Below are positions 1 to 9,219 of a stretch of 64,000 bases of DNA, piece after piece. A program made the position numbers and the translations under genes. This DNA comes from Segetibacter sp. (GTDB lineage: Bacteria; Bacteroidota; Bacteroidia; Chitinophagales; Chitinophagaceae): contig JAQBNO010000045.1 of NCBI GenBank assembly GCA_028288485.1, positions 1 through 64,000 of the forward strand. The letters are read 5' to 3'. Under the pieces are notes generated by a model. It was not told the DNA's origin. It was given only the letters and a program-made list of their open reading frames with translations, and made no database searches. Numbering within the stretch: position 1 is the stretch's first letter; every line of letters begins with the position of its first letter.

Positions 1-648
1 TTCCGTCAGGGGACAGTGCAGGCTTAGCACTTCTACCTGCTCGAGCAAGCCTTGCAAACTCACCGCCCTGCTAATGCCCAAAGCTTTATCAAACCCATCT
101 GGCTTGTAGGGGTCGTAGAAAATAACATTCATTCCCAAGGCCTTTGCACGTAATGCAGCAGCAGTACCAATTCTACCAAGACCTACAATACCTATGTTCC
201 GATTGCGTAATCGCTTTAACGGCTGCACTTGCGTATAACTCCATTCACCTAAGTCTTTTTGCAAACGGGAATTAAGAAAGGTAATCCCACGTGTTAGCGC
301 TATCATCATGCCTATAGCTGTATCTGCAACATCTTCAGATCCATAATCCGGAATATTAGCTACGGGAATGCCTCGACTTCTTGCATAGGCATGATCTATG
401 TTATCAATTCCAACGCCACCTCGTACAATCAGCTTACATTGTTTCAGTCGGTCGATTGTTTTGGCGGTCATAGAAATTGTATGATACATTACGATAGCAT
501 CGGCATCTTCAATTTTGCCTTCAAGGTCTTTTTCATTGTACGCATTTAATGCAATTACTTCTGCAATGTCGCCAACAATTTTCTTTTCAATAGCGAGTGA
601 GTCGTTAATGAAGTCTGTAATAATGATTTTAAATTTTTTATCCGTCAT
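1..648 (-). CDS. D-2-hydroxyacid dehydrogenase (C-terminal part beyond window edge)
   Basis: Reading the minus strand from the ATG at 646-648 gives 216 uninterrupted codons that run off the left edge, so the C-terminus is missing. The protein starts MTDKKFKIIITDF and has the D-isomer-specific 2-hydroxyacid dehydrogenase layout: an N-terminal substrate domain with the conserved VRGGVGIDNID segment (substrate-binding Arg), then the NAD-binding Rossmann domain with NIGIVGLGRIGTAAALRAKALG. The last visible residues, VLSLHCPLTE, are the usual family segment after the coenzyme-binding Asp (here in FYDPY). The catalytic Glu and His lie outside the window. The family includes phosphoglycerate, glyoxylate and CtBP-like dehydrogenases; the exact substrate cannot be decided from this part. 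It is divergent from the esterase at 816. Confidence 0.88.
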   Translation of the reverse strand, partial: MTDKKFKIIITDFINDSLAIEKKIVGDIAEVIALNAYNEKDLEGKIEDADAIVMYHTISMTAKTIDRLKQCKLIVRGGVGIDNIDHAYARSRGIPVANIPDYGSEDVADTAIGMMIALTRGITFLNSRLQKDLGEWSYTQVQPLKRLRNRNIGIVGLGRIGTAAALRAKALGMNVIFYDPYKPDGFDKALGISRAVSLQGLLEQVEVLSLHCPLTE

Positions 649-815
649 TTCTCCTAATGTTTAGCAATGTCTATTTCAAACAAAGTGTTCCATTACCGTT
701 GGTTGAAGTAATACTTAAACTTTGTAATTAAATAGTTCGGCACAAGGTGCGTTAAATTTTTTATGTTATTTATAGTCTCAATTTTAGTTATTTCCAAAAC
801 CTTTAATTTCATCGC

Positions 816-1952
816 ATGAAAATATTCTTATTTCTATTTGCATTGTTAAGTTTTTTGGTCCCTAAACATTCAAAGTCCCAATACACGTTACGGCTAATTG
901 TAAATGAAGTGGCTACGAAAAACCTGGATGATGTTTATGTAGCAGGTTCATTCAATAACTGGAACCCAAGAGACGAAAAATATAAATTGAAACCGTATGG
1001 CACCAAGCGACGAGCCATTGTATTAAAAGATATCCCTGCGGCTAAATATGAATTTAAGTTTACACGCGGAAGCTTTGACAAAGTGGAGACAACTGCAAAA
1101 GGGGAAGATGTTCCCAACCATGAGATTAATTTAACTACAGATGCATCCCTCGATTTTTCTATACCTGGTTGGAAAGATGATTATCCTGATAAGCCCATAC
1201 CTAATACAGCTTCACCCCAGGTTAAATTAGTCGACAGCGCTTTCTTTATTCCGCAGCTGAACCGTAGAAGAAGAATTTGGGCCTACCTGCCTAAAAGCTA
1301 TGCCACCAGTAAAAAGAGTTACCCTGTTATTTATATGCAGGATGGACAAAATTTATTCAACCGGCAGACAGCGCCTTTCGGCGAATGGGGAGTTGATGAA
1401 ACACTGGACTCGATAATAGCAAAAGGTGGCAAAGAGGCAATCGTTATAGGCATTGATCATGGAGGGGATAAAAGGATGACGGAATACAATCCGTACGACC
1501 ACAAAACTTATGGCAAGGGAGAAGGTAAACAGTACATCGATTTTCTTGCGCTGACGTTAAAACCTTTTATTGACAAAAAATACCGCACCTTAAAAGACTC
1601 TGCGCATACCATTATTGCTGGCAGCAGCATAGGGGGGGTGATCAGTTTATATGCTGTAGCAATGTATCCAAATGTTTTTGGCGGAGCCGGTATTTTCTCC
1701 CCGTCGTTAGCAATAGCTCCTCAAATTTTTGAAGATGTTGAAAAAGCGAAGCTGGGACCGGGTTTTCACAGGATCTATTTCTATGCTGGCAGAGAGGGTG
1801 AACTGATGATACCCGACATGGACAAGATGCTTTCAATTATAGAACGAAAGAGAAACTATGAAACAAGGCGCATCGTTAACCCGCTTGGCAAACACAACGA
1901 GGTTACCTGGCGAAAGGAATTCCCCAGCTTCTATGAATTCATCATGCGGTAA
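816..1952 (+). CDS. Secreted alpha/beta-hydrolase esterase with N-terminal CBM48-like domain
   Basis: The protein has 378 residues and a signal peptide (about residues 1-21). Residues about 24-115 look like the early-set/AMPK-type glycogen-binding fold (YVAGSFNNWNP, then YEFKFTRGSFDKVE). Residues about 135-378 are a putative esterase (esterase D/Fes-like) domain: IYMQDGQNLF, the nucleophile elbow AGSSIGG with Ser271, and a late His360 in GKHNEVTW. Such enzymes hydrolyse acyl or siderophore esters or sugar esters in the periplasm; the substrate is not evident. It is followed after 34 bases by an M28 peptidase on the same strand, so the two may be co-transcribed. Confidence 0.85.
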   Translation: MKIFLFLFALLSFLVPKHSKSQYTLRLIVNEVATKNLDDVYVAGSFNNWNPRDEKYKLKPYGTKRRAIVLKDIPAAKYEFKFTRGSFDKVETTAKGEDVPNHEINLTTDASLDFSIPGWKDDYPDKPIPNTASPQVKLVDSAFFIPQLNRRRRIWAYLPKSYATSKKSYPVIYMQDGQNLFNRQTAPFGEWGVDETLDSIIAKGGKEAIVIGIDHGGDKRMTEYNPYDHKTYGKGEGKQYIDFLALTLKPFIDKKYRTLKDSAHTIIAGSSIGGVISLYAVAMYPNVFGGAGIFSPSLAIAPQIFEDVEKAKLGPGFHRIYFYAGREGELMIPDMDKMLSIIERKRNYETRRIVNPLGKHNEVTWRKEFPSFYEFIMR

Positions 1953-1986
1953 TCGAAACTTACTAACCCCTAACCTTTACCGTTCC

Positions 1987-3132
1987 ATGAAAAAATGTTT
2001 CTTCGCACTTTTTATACTGACAGCTAATTTTTCCTTTTGTCAAGACGTACATCTTGCCCGTAAATGGGTAGATACGTTAAGCTCACCTTTTTTTTGGGGA
2101 AGGGGTTATACTAAAAATGGAATGACGAAGGCTGCGGAATATCTACGTCAGCAATTCATTTCATTTGGTTTAAAGCCCATAAACAACGACGGTTATTTTC
2201 AGCAGTTTTCTTACCCTGTCAACACCTTTCCAGGTGTTATGGAAGTAAGTATTAATGGAAAAGCTTTACAACCGGGAATAGATTTTATCATCTCACCCGA
2301 AAGTAAGGGGGTTCGTGCGAAAGGAAGTCTACAGCAACAGGACAGTACTCATTTTATTGACGCCGCAAACCGCGTTGTTATTTCTCTTGAAGACAAACTT
2401 ACATGGTCTGTCGCCAGCGAAAAGGCCGATTATACGGTCGTGCAGGTTAATAAAAAAGTTTTAGACGCCGCTCCGTCAACCATCGCGGTTAACATCGAGA
2501 ATAAGTTTGTATCAAATTTTAAAACTTTTAATGTTTGCGGATGGGTAAAGGGAACGTTGAGGCCGGATTCTGTAATCGTTATTTCTGCTCACTACGATCA
2601 CCTTGGTGGCATGGGTAACGATACTTATTTCCCAGGGGCTAACGACAACGCCAGTGGTACAGCTTTATTGCTGGGTCTCGCAAAGTATTATGCCGCAAAT
2701 CCCCCGCCTTACACCATCGCTTTTTTCAGTTTTGCTGGCGAAGAGGCGGGACTGAAAGGTTCAAAATATTTTACCGAAAACCCATTGTTCCCGTTAAAGA
2801 ATATTCGTTTCCTTTTAAATCTTGACCTGCAAGGAACGGGTGAGGAAGGTATAACTGTGGTGAATGCATGGGAATTTTCGAAGGAATTTACGCATCTAAA
2901 CGAGGTGAACGACACAGGTAAATTTGTGGTGAAAATAAATTCACGTGGCAAGGCAGCGAATAGTGATCACTACTGGTTTACCGAAAAGGGCGTACGTGGG
3001 TTTTTTTGGTACACGTTAGGGGGAATTAAAGCATACCACGATGTGTTTGACAAAGCGGAAACGTTGCCTTTAAACGAGTACGAAGATCTCTTTAAGCTAA
3101 TACTGAAGTTTAATGAAAGGCTGATGAAGTGA
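1987..3132 (+). CDS. Secreted M28 family zinc aminopeptidase
   Basis: I take the ATG at 1987 (MKKCFFALFILTANFSFCQ) as the start because it opens a clear signal peptide. The open frame extends upstream to 1858, but that part overlaps the preceding esterase in another frame and looks spurious. The mature part carries the M28 metal and catalytic motifs in order: AHYDHLGG, GANDNASGTALLLGLAKYY, FAGEEAGLKGSKYF, NLDLQGTGEEG and SDHYWFTEKGV. The family removes N-terminal residues or dipeptides using two zinc ions, here outside the cytoplasm. About 381 residues, a normal length for a Bacteroidota M28 peptidase with an inserted PA-like region (about residues 90-170). Confidence 0.9.
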   Translation: MKKCFFALFILTANFSFCQDVHLARKWVDTLSSPFFWGRGYTKNGMTKAAEYLRQQFISFGLKPINNDGYFQQFSYPVNTFPGVMEVSINGKALQPGIDFIISPESKGVRAKGSLQQQDSTHFIDAANRVVISLEDKLTWSVASEKADYTVVQVNKKVLDAAPSTIAVNIENKFVSNFKTFNVCGWVKGTLRPDSVIVISAHYDHLGGMGNDTYFPGANDNASGTALLLGLAKYYAANPPPYTIAFFSFAGEEAGLKGSKYFTENPLFPLKNIRFLLNLDLQGTGEEGITVVNAWEFSKEFTHLNEVNDTGKFVVKINSRGKAANSDHYWFTEKGVRGFFWYTLGGIKAYHDVFDKAETLPLNEYEDLFKLILKFNERLMK

Positions 3133-3164
3133 GATTTGGGAACAAGCTGAAGAATAATTATTAA

Positions 3165-3189
3165 ACATTGTTGTGTCACTCACTTGTAC
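3165..3189 (+). repeat. Dispersed intergenic repeat, short type
   Basis: The sequence ATTGTTGTGTCACTCACTTG followed by TAC is a variant of the short repeat core seen at 9042, 40250 and 43505 (same orientation) and at 15582, 59159 and 62736 (opposite orientation). It sits just behind the M28 gene. A related IR-like stretch, GATTGCTTCATGCTTCGCAA, follows at about 3231. Confidence 0.65.
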
Positions 3190-3332
3190 CGCAAATCTTT
3201 ATTGGGCTTTTTTTCAAAATCGTTCTCAAGATTGCTTCATGCTTCGCAACGACGAAGAGTATCTTGATAGATTTGTTGTGCGACTTATAAGACAAAAATT
3301 TGGAGTACCGTCAGTTAAACACATTCCTCCTG

Positions 3333-4032
3333 TCACTTTGTAACTATTACTATTTCCCCTCTAACCAGGCCTTTTGCTTCAGCTTTTAACGTTACCGCGC
3401 CAGGTGCACCTTTAGGTCGTACAATTGCCAGCATCTTTCCCCGAACGTATTTCTTGCCGGTCTAAAGCTCGCCATTTCTGCAGAATTGGCGTTTCCTGTT
3501 GCCGCAATTTCACCAGGTCCAACCACGGAGAATTGTACATGAATAACAGCATCTGGTATTACATTTCCTCCACCATCCACCATTTACGCGGTAACATAAC
3601 TAAGGTCATTTCTATCAGCTTGTATTAATTCCCGGTCTGCTATCAATCTTATTTTAGCTGGCTTAGCCGTTGTTTTTAATACAATTGAATCCACAGCTTT
3701 TCCATCCTCGATCCCGAACGCTTTCAATACACCTGGTTCATAAGTTACATTGAATGTAGTAGTAGTTTTGTTTGTTGTGAAGATGCTCTTTCACCCACAA
3801 CTTTCCGATTCAGTTCAAGCCGGACAGAAGGATAATTCGAGTAAAGATTTACCTGCAACTGTCTTCCTTCTGCCCCTGCAAAGTTCCCGGTCGGGTATTC
3901 ATCCGGCCAGCCTCGGTTTGTTATAGCTTCTTTATGACCTTCAGGTATTGGATTATGTACAATCATTGCAATATTGCTTCGCTTCCACACAATATCCCTG
4001 TACCGCGATTCAGGCTTTTTCCCAGTCTTTGT
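3333..4032 (-). pseudogene. Decayed 3' end of a GH2 family glycosidase
   Basis: On the minus strand, conceptual translation in several frames yields consecutive pieces of the C-terminal region of a Bacteroidota glycoside hydrolase family 2 enzyme (beta-galactosidase/glucuronidase type). They are, in order: ESRYRDIVWKRSNIAMIVHN and PIPEGHKEAITNRGWPDEYP (about 4014-3890); LYSNYPSVRLELNRKVVGE (about 3850-3790); FNVTYEPGVLKAFGIEDGK (about 3750-3695); VVGPGEIAATGNANSAEMAS (about 3520-3460); and APGAVTLKAEAKGLVRGEIV, ending in a stop at 3333. Joining them needs a frameshift near 3770-3780, read-through of a TAA at 3584-3586 and another frameshift near 3425. The catalytic half upstream is absent. 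I see no functional product. Confidence 0.8.
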
Positions 4033-4254
4033 CAAAAAGTTGGCAAAGACTGCCAAGAGCAAATAAATTATTGGAAAAGCAGCCGGTAAAGACTGTTGTT
4101 AAAAAAGAAATGTAGAGAAGAAGATTGTTCATTTAGCAAACCAGTTGAAGTACAATATGCAGAATATAACGCCAAATCGCGAAGGGCGTGTTTTCATGCA
4201 TTGCCGGGTTTGCCATTTCCAGGTGTGGACATGATCGAGTGATAACAAGAGAGA
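4033..4254. other. Non-coding stretch behind the GH2 remnant
   Basis: No gene, RNA or terminator was recognised here. On the minus strand the sequence immediately upstream of the GH2 remnant no longer resembles that family, so the deletion or rearrangement junction probably lies around 4020-4060. Confidence 0.4.
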
Positions 4255-5160
4255 TTATTGGATAATATAAGTTACCCCTTCAATTGCCAGGCTGGTTGCA
4301 GGAAAAACGTCCTTCGCTTCCTGCAAAAATTCGTCGAGCACCTCGTACTTACTACTGAAATGACCAATTAATAGATTCTCTGCATTTGCCCTTACCGCAA
4401 TTTCAGCCGCCTGGGTAGTAGTGGAGTGAAATCGTAGATGAGCCCGGTCTTCGAGTCCTTTCAGGTAAGTAGTCTCGTGGTACAATAAAGAAACGCCTTT
4501 TACTTTCTCGGCTACAATCGGGTTGAAAAGTGTATCGCCACAAAAGGCGTAACTTTTTGCAGGAGCGTTTGGAAGCGTTACTTCCTCATTTAATACTACT
4601 TCCCCGGTTTCGGTAATAACATCTTCACCCATTTTAAGCCTTTCAAAATACCCGGTTGGTAACTGGTAAGAGCCTATTGCCTGTTTATTTATTCTACGCG
4701 GTTTTTTCTTTTCCCTGAAAATAAATCCCCAGCATTCTATCCTGTGAAAAACCCGGAAGCATTCGACAGAGAATTTTGCATCATCCAGTAACATGCCTTC
4801 ACTTTCTAATGGGTGAAAATGTAGTGTATAACCGAATTGGGTATCTGCCGCTGAAAGCATTAAATCGATTATAGGCTTTATAAGAGGCGGGGCGTATAAA
4901 TGAAGGTCCGTATCTCTTCCCAATAACCCCATACTGGTGATAAGACCAGGCAAACCAAAATAATGGTCGCCGTGCATATGAGAAATAAAGATGTGGTTAA
5001 TTCGGCTTCTCCTGATTTTGTACCGTGCCAACTGCATTTGTGTTCCTTCACCGCAATCTATAAGAAACTGGTATTGATCAAGAGTAACCACTTGTGAGGT
5101 CGGATGCCGGTCGTAAGCCGGTAATGCAGAATTGTTGCCTAATATGGTTACTCCGAACAT
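4255..5160 (-). CDS. rnz: Ribonuclease Z
   Basis: The 301-residue protein is a metallo-beta-lactamase-fold nuclease of the short RNase Z/ElaC type. Visible signatures are LGNNSALPAYDRHPTSQVV near the N-terminus, the zinc motif HMHGDHYFGLPG (residues about 61-72), AFCGDTLFNP, LLYHETTYL with the metal-bridging region, and the late GHFSSKY histidine motif. The enzyme trims the 3' end of tRNA precursors in the cytoplasm; this matters here because the tRNA-fMet in this window does not encode CCA. It lies downstream of, and in the same orientation as, the STAS-domain gene, with a gap of about 730 bases. Confidence 0.93.
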   Translation of the reverse strand: MFGVTILGNNSALPAYDRHPTSQVVTLDQYQFLIDCGEGTQMQLARYKIRRSRINHIFISHMHGDHYFGLPGLITSMGLLGRDTDLHLYAPPLIKPIIDLMLSAADTQFGYTLHFHPLESEGMLLDDAKFSVECFRVFHRIECWGFIFREKKKPRRINKQAIGSYQLPTGYFERLKMGEDVITETGEVVLNEEVTLPNAPAKSYAFCGDTLFNPIVAEKVKGVSLLYHETTYLKGLEDRAHLRFHSTTTQAAEIAVRANAENLLIGHFSSKYEVLDEFLQEAKDVFPATSLAIEGVTYIIQ

Positions 5161-5890
5161 TAAGGAAATTAAGATTTTTTTGCGGCATAAAGATAGAGGA
5201 ATTAGGCTTTACATAATTTTCTGTTAACATGGGCCAAAGGGAAATTAACCACAATACAATACACGCTAAAGAGTCTGGTAAAATGGCAGAGCCGGAAAAC
5301 GAATTAGGATAATAAAATTGTTACCAGTATAACACCTTATATTCGAAATAACTAGCTTACGGGGAGGGACCTGCGGTAACAAATCCAGACAATGTACGGC
5401 AGGTGTAAAAAAAAGCGCAGTGTTACCAGAAGTATCGTATCAGCGTCAAGGAATAATTCCCTAAAAACGGGTAGTTATAGTTGCATGGGCAAGAATTGCA
5501 CTCCGATGCAAGTAGTGTGGGAATAAAAGTCCTGTTGCATGTGACCATGCTGTAGCTTTTTTTACTGTAATGCACCCTATTGTTCATTACTTACGTCATT
5601 TGTACATTATCCTTATCAAAGTTTTTTCTATATAAACTTCAGTTTTAATACAACTTTTTTTTAATTTACTCGTTTTTTCTTTAATTGACCGGCCGAGAAA
5701 TTCAAAAGAATTATTTGTAATGGAACAGCGATTAAGGGTATTTAACTGTCTCAATATTTAATGGAAAGTTCTTTTATTTATTAAATGCAGTAAACCAGGT
5801 GGAACAAATGTGTAAGTACAAGTCACGCTGCCGGCGTGGGGAGGTGTTTAAATTGAAAGACTAGTGCGGGTACCGAAAAACGAAGCAGTG
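5161..5890. other. 730-base gap without a recognised gene
   Basis: The stretch between rnz and the STAS gene has no open frame with family resemblance and no tRNA-like cloverleaf that I could see. It contains AT-rich runs (about 5570-5700) and several short hairpin-capable segments. It may hold the rnz promoter and leader, or an unrecognised small RNA. I can assign nothing firmly. Confidence 0.35.
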
Positions 5891-6280
5891 TTAACGAATC
5901 TCTTCACTTTCATCATCGAGCAGTTCTCTTTCTATTTCTTCCATTTGAACGATGTCCCATGCTTCGCTTTCGGTTGCAGTAATATTCATTACTTCGAATA
6001 ACTCCAGCTCTTCAAGTCTTTGTTCTACGGCTGGCTTAATTTCGCAAATCACAAAGGAGGCATTGTTTTCGTAGAACGACTGTTGTAGTTGTGCCAAATC
6101 TTCAGCAGCTTTCGTTTCGATGTTTTCGACATCCACAAGTTTTAATACCACGTTCTTAATCTCTTGCTGTAGAAATTTCGTAACTAATTGGGTAAGGTCT
6201 GCTGCTATATTGTCAGCCAGAATTGATTCCATCAGCGTTACAACATAAAATTTCTCTTTGGTATCAATTTTGACCTTCAT
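5891..6280 (-). CDS. STAS-domain protein (anti-sigma factor antagonist-like)
   Basis: I choose the ATG at 6278-6280, giving a 129-residue protein starting MKVKIDTKEKFYVVTL; the open frame extends 17 codons upstream, but those residues are not family-like. The body has the beta-alpha STAS layout, with NVVLKLVDVENIETKAAEDL where SpoIIAA-type proteins place the phospho-acceptor Ser or Thr loop. The tail is strongly acidic (EEIERELLDDESEEIR). Proteins of this type bind anti-sigma factors or other regulators in the cytoplasm. The position usually held by the phosphorylated Ser is not obvious, so partner-switching regulation is uncertain. Divergent from clpC with about 90 bases between. Confidence 0.75.
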   Translation of the reverse strand: MKVKIDTKEKFYVVTLMESILADNIAADLTQLVTKFLQQEIKNVVLKLVDVENIETKAAEDLAQLQQSFYENNASFVICEIKPAVEQRLEELELFEVMNITATESEAWDIVQMEEIERELLDDESEEIR

Positions 6281-6370
6281 GATTACAGTTTGATTAACAC
6301 GTGTGAATAACGGCACAGCTTCAAGCTTCAAAAATATTCGTTATTATTGTAACAAAGCAATTTAAACTAT

Positions 6371-8908
6371 ATGGATAATAATTTTTCAGCCCAGGTAAAG
6401 GAAATTATTTCGTTCAGCAGAGAGGAAGCTCTGAGGCTGGGAAATGATTTCATAGGGACGGAACATTTGCTACTCGGTTTAATCAGGGAGGGGGAAAATA
6501 CAGCTATCCGCATTTTAAAAACATTAAATGTAGACCTGTATGAACTTCGCAAAGAGGTTGAACTTGCAGTGAAAGATAAAACAGGAAAGAACATCGCAAA
6601 CATCAACAGTCTGCCTTTGACGAAGCAGGCTGAAAAAGTAATTCGTGTAACCGTTTTGGAAGCAAAGGCCTTAAAAAGCCCGCTTGTTGAGACCGAACAC
6701 CTGATGCTTTCAATTTTAAAGAACAAAGAAAATATAGCCACCCAGATCTTAAACCAGTTTGATGTGGATTATGACGTCTTTAGAAACGAATTGGGAATGG
6801 TAAGAAGTAGCGACCCAAGAAGCGAATACACCGAAGATAATGATGATGATTTCGATGAAGACAGGAAAGGCTATTCGCAACAGCAGCGTGCTAAGCAACA
6901 AAGCAATCCGAAAAGCAAAACACCGGTTCTCGATAATTTTGGACGCGACATCACCAAATTAGCAGAAAGCGGCTCTTTAGATCCTATTGTCGGCCGTGAG
7001 AAAGAGATTGAGCGTGTGAGCCAGATCTTAAGTCGCCGTAAAAAGAACAACCCAATTTTAATCGGTGAGCCAGGTGTGGGTAAAACCGCCATCGTGGAAG
7101 GTTTAGCTTTGAGGATTGTTCAAAGGAAAGTTAGCCGTGTATTGTTCGACAAGCGCGTGATAAGTCTTGATCTTGCAGCTCTTGTTGCCGGTACCAAATA
7201 TCGCGGTCAGTTCGAAGAAAGAATGAAGGCTATCATGAACGAACTGGAAAAGAACCGTGATGTGATTTTGTTTATCGATGAGATTCATACCATTGTTGGT
7301 GCTGGTGGTGCCAGCGGCTCCCTTGACGCCTCAAACATCTTTAAACCAGCTTTGGCAAGAGGAGAACTGCAATGCATAGGTGCCTCTACGCTTGATGAGT
7401 ACCGTATGTATATTGAAAAAGATGGTGCATTAGATCGTCGTTTCCAAAAGGTGATGGTAGATCCGCCATCAGTTGATGAAACAATTCAGATACTTATAAA
7501 TATTCAAAGCAAGTACGAGGACTATCATAGTGTTTCTTATTCTGAAGAGGCTATTGAAGCTTGTGTAAAGCTTAGCGATAGGTATATGACAGATCGTCTT
7601 TTGCCCGACAAAGCAATTGACGTGTTGGATGAAGTAGGTGCAAGAGTTCACTTAAAGAACATTAATGTACCTAAAGAAATATTAGACTTAGAAAAGAAGA
7701 TCGAAGATATTAAGCTCGAGAAGAACAAGGTTGTAAAAAGCCAGCGTTTCGAAGAGGCCGCAGCCCTTCGTGATACAGAAAAGAGGTTAGGTGAAGCCTT
7801 GGAAAAAGCCAAAACTCATTGGGAAGAAGAGAGCAAGAACAAGCGTTTCCCTATCGACGAAGAAGCCATAGCTGAAGTAGTGAGCATGATGACGGGTATT
7901 CCTGTTAAGCGTATGGTGGAAGCTGAAACCGAAAAGCTTCGCCGTATGGGTGACGATATGAAAGCCATGGTTGTTGGGCAAAGGGAAGCTATTGCAAAGG
8001 TTACCAAAGCTATTCAGCGTAACAGGGTTGGATTAAAAGATCCTAAAAAGCCAATTGGTACTTTCATTTTCTTAGGCCCTACAGGTGTTGGTAAAACCGA
8101 ATTAGCACGCTCCTTGGCGCGTTATATGTTTGATAGTGAGGATTCCCTCATTCGTATCGACATGAGTGAGTACATGGAGAAATTCACGGTCAGCCGTTTG
8201 GTTGGTGCGCCTCCGGGATATGTCGGATACGAAGAAGGTGGACAACTTACTGAAAAAGTAAGACGCAAACCTTACAGTGTGATTCTGTTAGATGAAATTG
8301 AAAAAGCGCACCCCGATATCTATAATATCCTGTTACAGGTGTTAGACGACGGGCAGCTTACAGACGGTCTGGGTAGAAAGATTGACTTCAAAAACACCCT
8401 GATCATTATGACTTCGAATATTGGTGCACGCCAGTTGAAGGAGTTTGGCGATGGAGTTGGTTTTGCTACAGCAACCCGTGTTCAAAATGCAGACGAGAAC
8501 AATAAAGCTGTTATTGAAAAGGCTTTGAAGCGCACTTTCGCTCCCGAATTTTTAAACAGGATCGATGATGTGGTGGTCTTCAATTCTCTGTCAAAAGAGA
8601 ACATTTTCGAAATTATCGATATTTTAATGAAGGGTGTAATGAAGCGTTTAGCTACCCTGGGTTTCAGCCTGGAGATTACAACAGAAGCAAAAGACTTCAT
8701 AGCTGAAAAAGGATACGATGTTCAGTTTGGGGCAAGACCTTTACACCGTGCTATTCAAAAGTATCTTGAGGACGAATTGGCAGAAGAGATTTTAAGCATG
8801 AACGTTAAGCAGGGAGACGTTCTTATTGCAGACCTTGATAAGGAAAAGGAAAAGATCGTTTTCACCCTGAAAGAAAAAGTTGAGGAAAAAGAACAGAGTC
8901 AGGCTTAG
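6371..8908 (+). CDS. clpC: ATP-dependent Clp protease ATP-binding subunit ClpC
   Basis: The 845-residue protein has the full ClpC architecture. Two Clp-N repeats occupy about residues 1-145 ([20 protein letters not shown] and [12 protein letters not shown]). An acidic linker follows, then AAA+ domain 1 with Walker A GEPGVGKT (about 232-239) and Walker [15 protein letters not shown] motif middle segment ([13 protein letters not shown]) comes next, then AAA+ domain 2 with GPTGVGKT (about 568-575) and [13 protein letters not shown], and the D2-small domain. It unfolds substrates and feeds them to ClpP in the cytoplasm. Length and motif set are complete. A strong terminator follows, so it appears to be transcribed alone. 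Confidence 0.97.
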   Translation: MDNNFSAQVKEIISFSREEALRLGNDFIGTEHLLLGLIREGENTAIRILKTLNVDLYELRKEVELAVKDKTGKNIANINSLPLTKQAEKVIRVTVLEAKALKSPLVETEHLMLSILKNKENIATQILNQFDVDYDVFRNELGMVRSSDPRSEYTEDNDDDFDEDRKGYSQQQRAKQQSNPKSKTPVLDNFGRDITKLAESGSLDPIVGREKEIERVSQILSRRKKNNPILIGEPGVGKTAIVEGLALRIVQRKVSRVLFDKRVISLDLAALVAGTKYRGQFEERMKAIMNELEKNRDVILFIDEIHTIVGAGGASGSLDASNIFKPALARGELQCIGASTLDEYRMYIEKDGALDRRFQKVMVDPPSVDETIQILINIQSKYEDYHSVSYSEEAIEACVKLSDRYMTDRLLPDKAIDVLDEVGARVHLKNINVPKEILDLEKKIEDIKLEKNKVVKSQRFEEAAALRDTEKRLGEALEKAKTHWEEESKNKRFPIDEEAIAEVVSMMTGIPVKRMVEAETEKLRRMGDDMKAMVVGQREAIAKVTKAIQRNRVGLKDPKKPIGTFIFLGPTGVGKTELARSLARYMFDSEDSLIRIDMSEYMEKFTVSRLVGAPPGYVGYEEGGQLTEKVRRKPYSVILLDEIEKAHPDIYNILLQVLDDGQLTDGLGRKIDFKNTLIIMTSNIGARQLKEFGDGVGFATATRVQNADENNKAVIEKALKRTFAPEFLNRIDDVVVFNSLSKENIFEIIDILMKGVMKRLATLGFSLEITTEAKDFIAEKGYDVQFGARPLHRAIQKYLEDELAEEILSMNVKQGDVLIADLDKEKEKIVFTLKEKVEEKEQSQA

Positions 8909-8929
8909 ATGTATTAATTTTAGCTTTTT

Positions 8930-8965
8930 AGCCATCCATCCTTCGGGTTGGGTGGCTTTTTTTTT
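8930..8965 (+). terminator. Rho-independent terminator of clpC
   Basis: A 12-bp stem (8930-8941 with 8946-8957, one mismatch and one G-U pair) closes on a TTCG tetraloop and runs into a stretch of nine T. It lies 22 bases after the clpC stop. Confidence 0.92.
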
Positions 8966-9041
8966 GCCCGCGAAGGCCTGGGATGTCTAACCGGTACGAT
9001 TTCTTTTTCTCTTGTGACCCGGCTTATTCCTCTCTATTCCG

Positions 9042-9065
9042 CATCGTTGCGTCGCACACTTGTAC
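9042..9065 (+). repeat. Dispersed intergenic repeat, short type
   Basis: This carries the exact core GTTGCGTCGCACACTTGTAC preceded by CATC. It is the inverse of the copies at 15582 and 59159, and lies between the clpC terminator and the M4 protease gene. The rest of 8966-9219 shows nothing else I can name. Confidence 0.8.
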
Positions 9066-9219
9066 CCACGGTTACTATTCTCCCAACCCGGTGGTGGTTA
9101 CATGGCGGGGATAAATATTAGGCTTTACGGTTACACTTAGCTAAACATCTTTTTTTGTTAATAAGCTGTTAACGCTTAAATTTAATCGATATTTACTTTC
9201 CAATTCAAAAACTACTCCT

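Noticed and set aside
3425-3628. 67-codon plus-strand frame
   Set aside because: It lies antisense to the GH2 remnant and is a by-product of its sequence.
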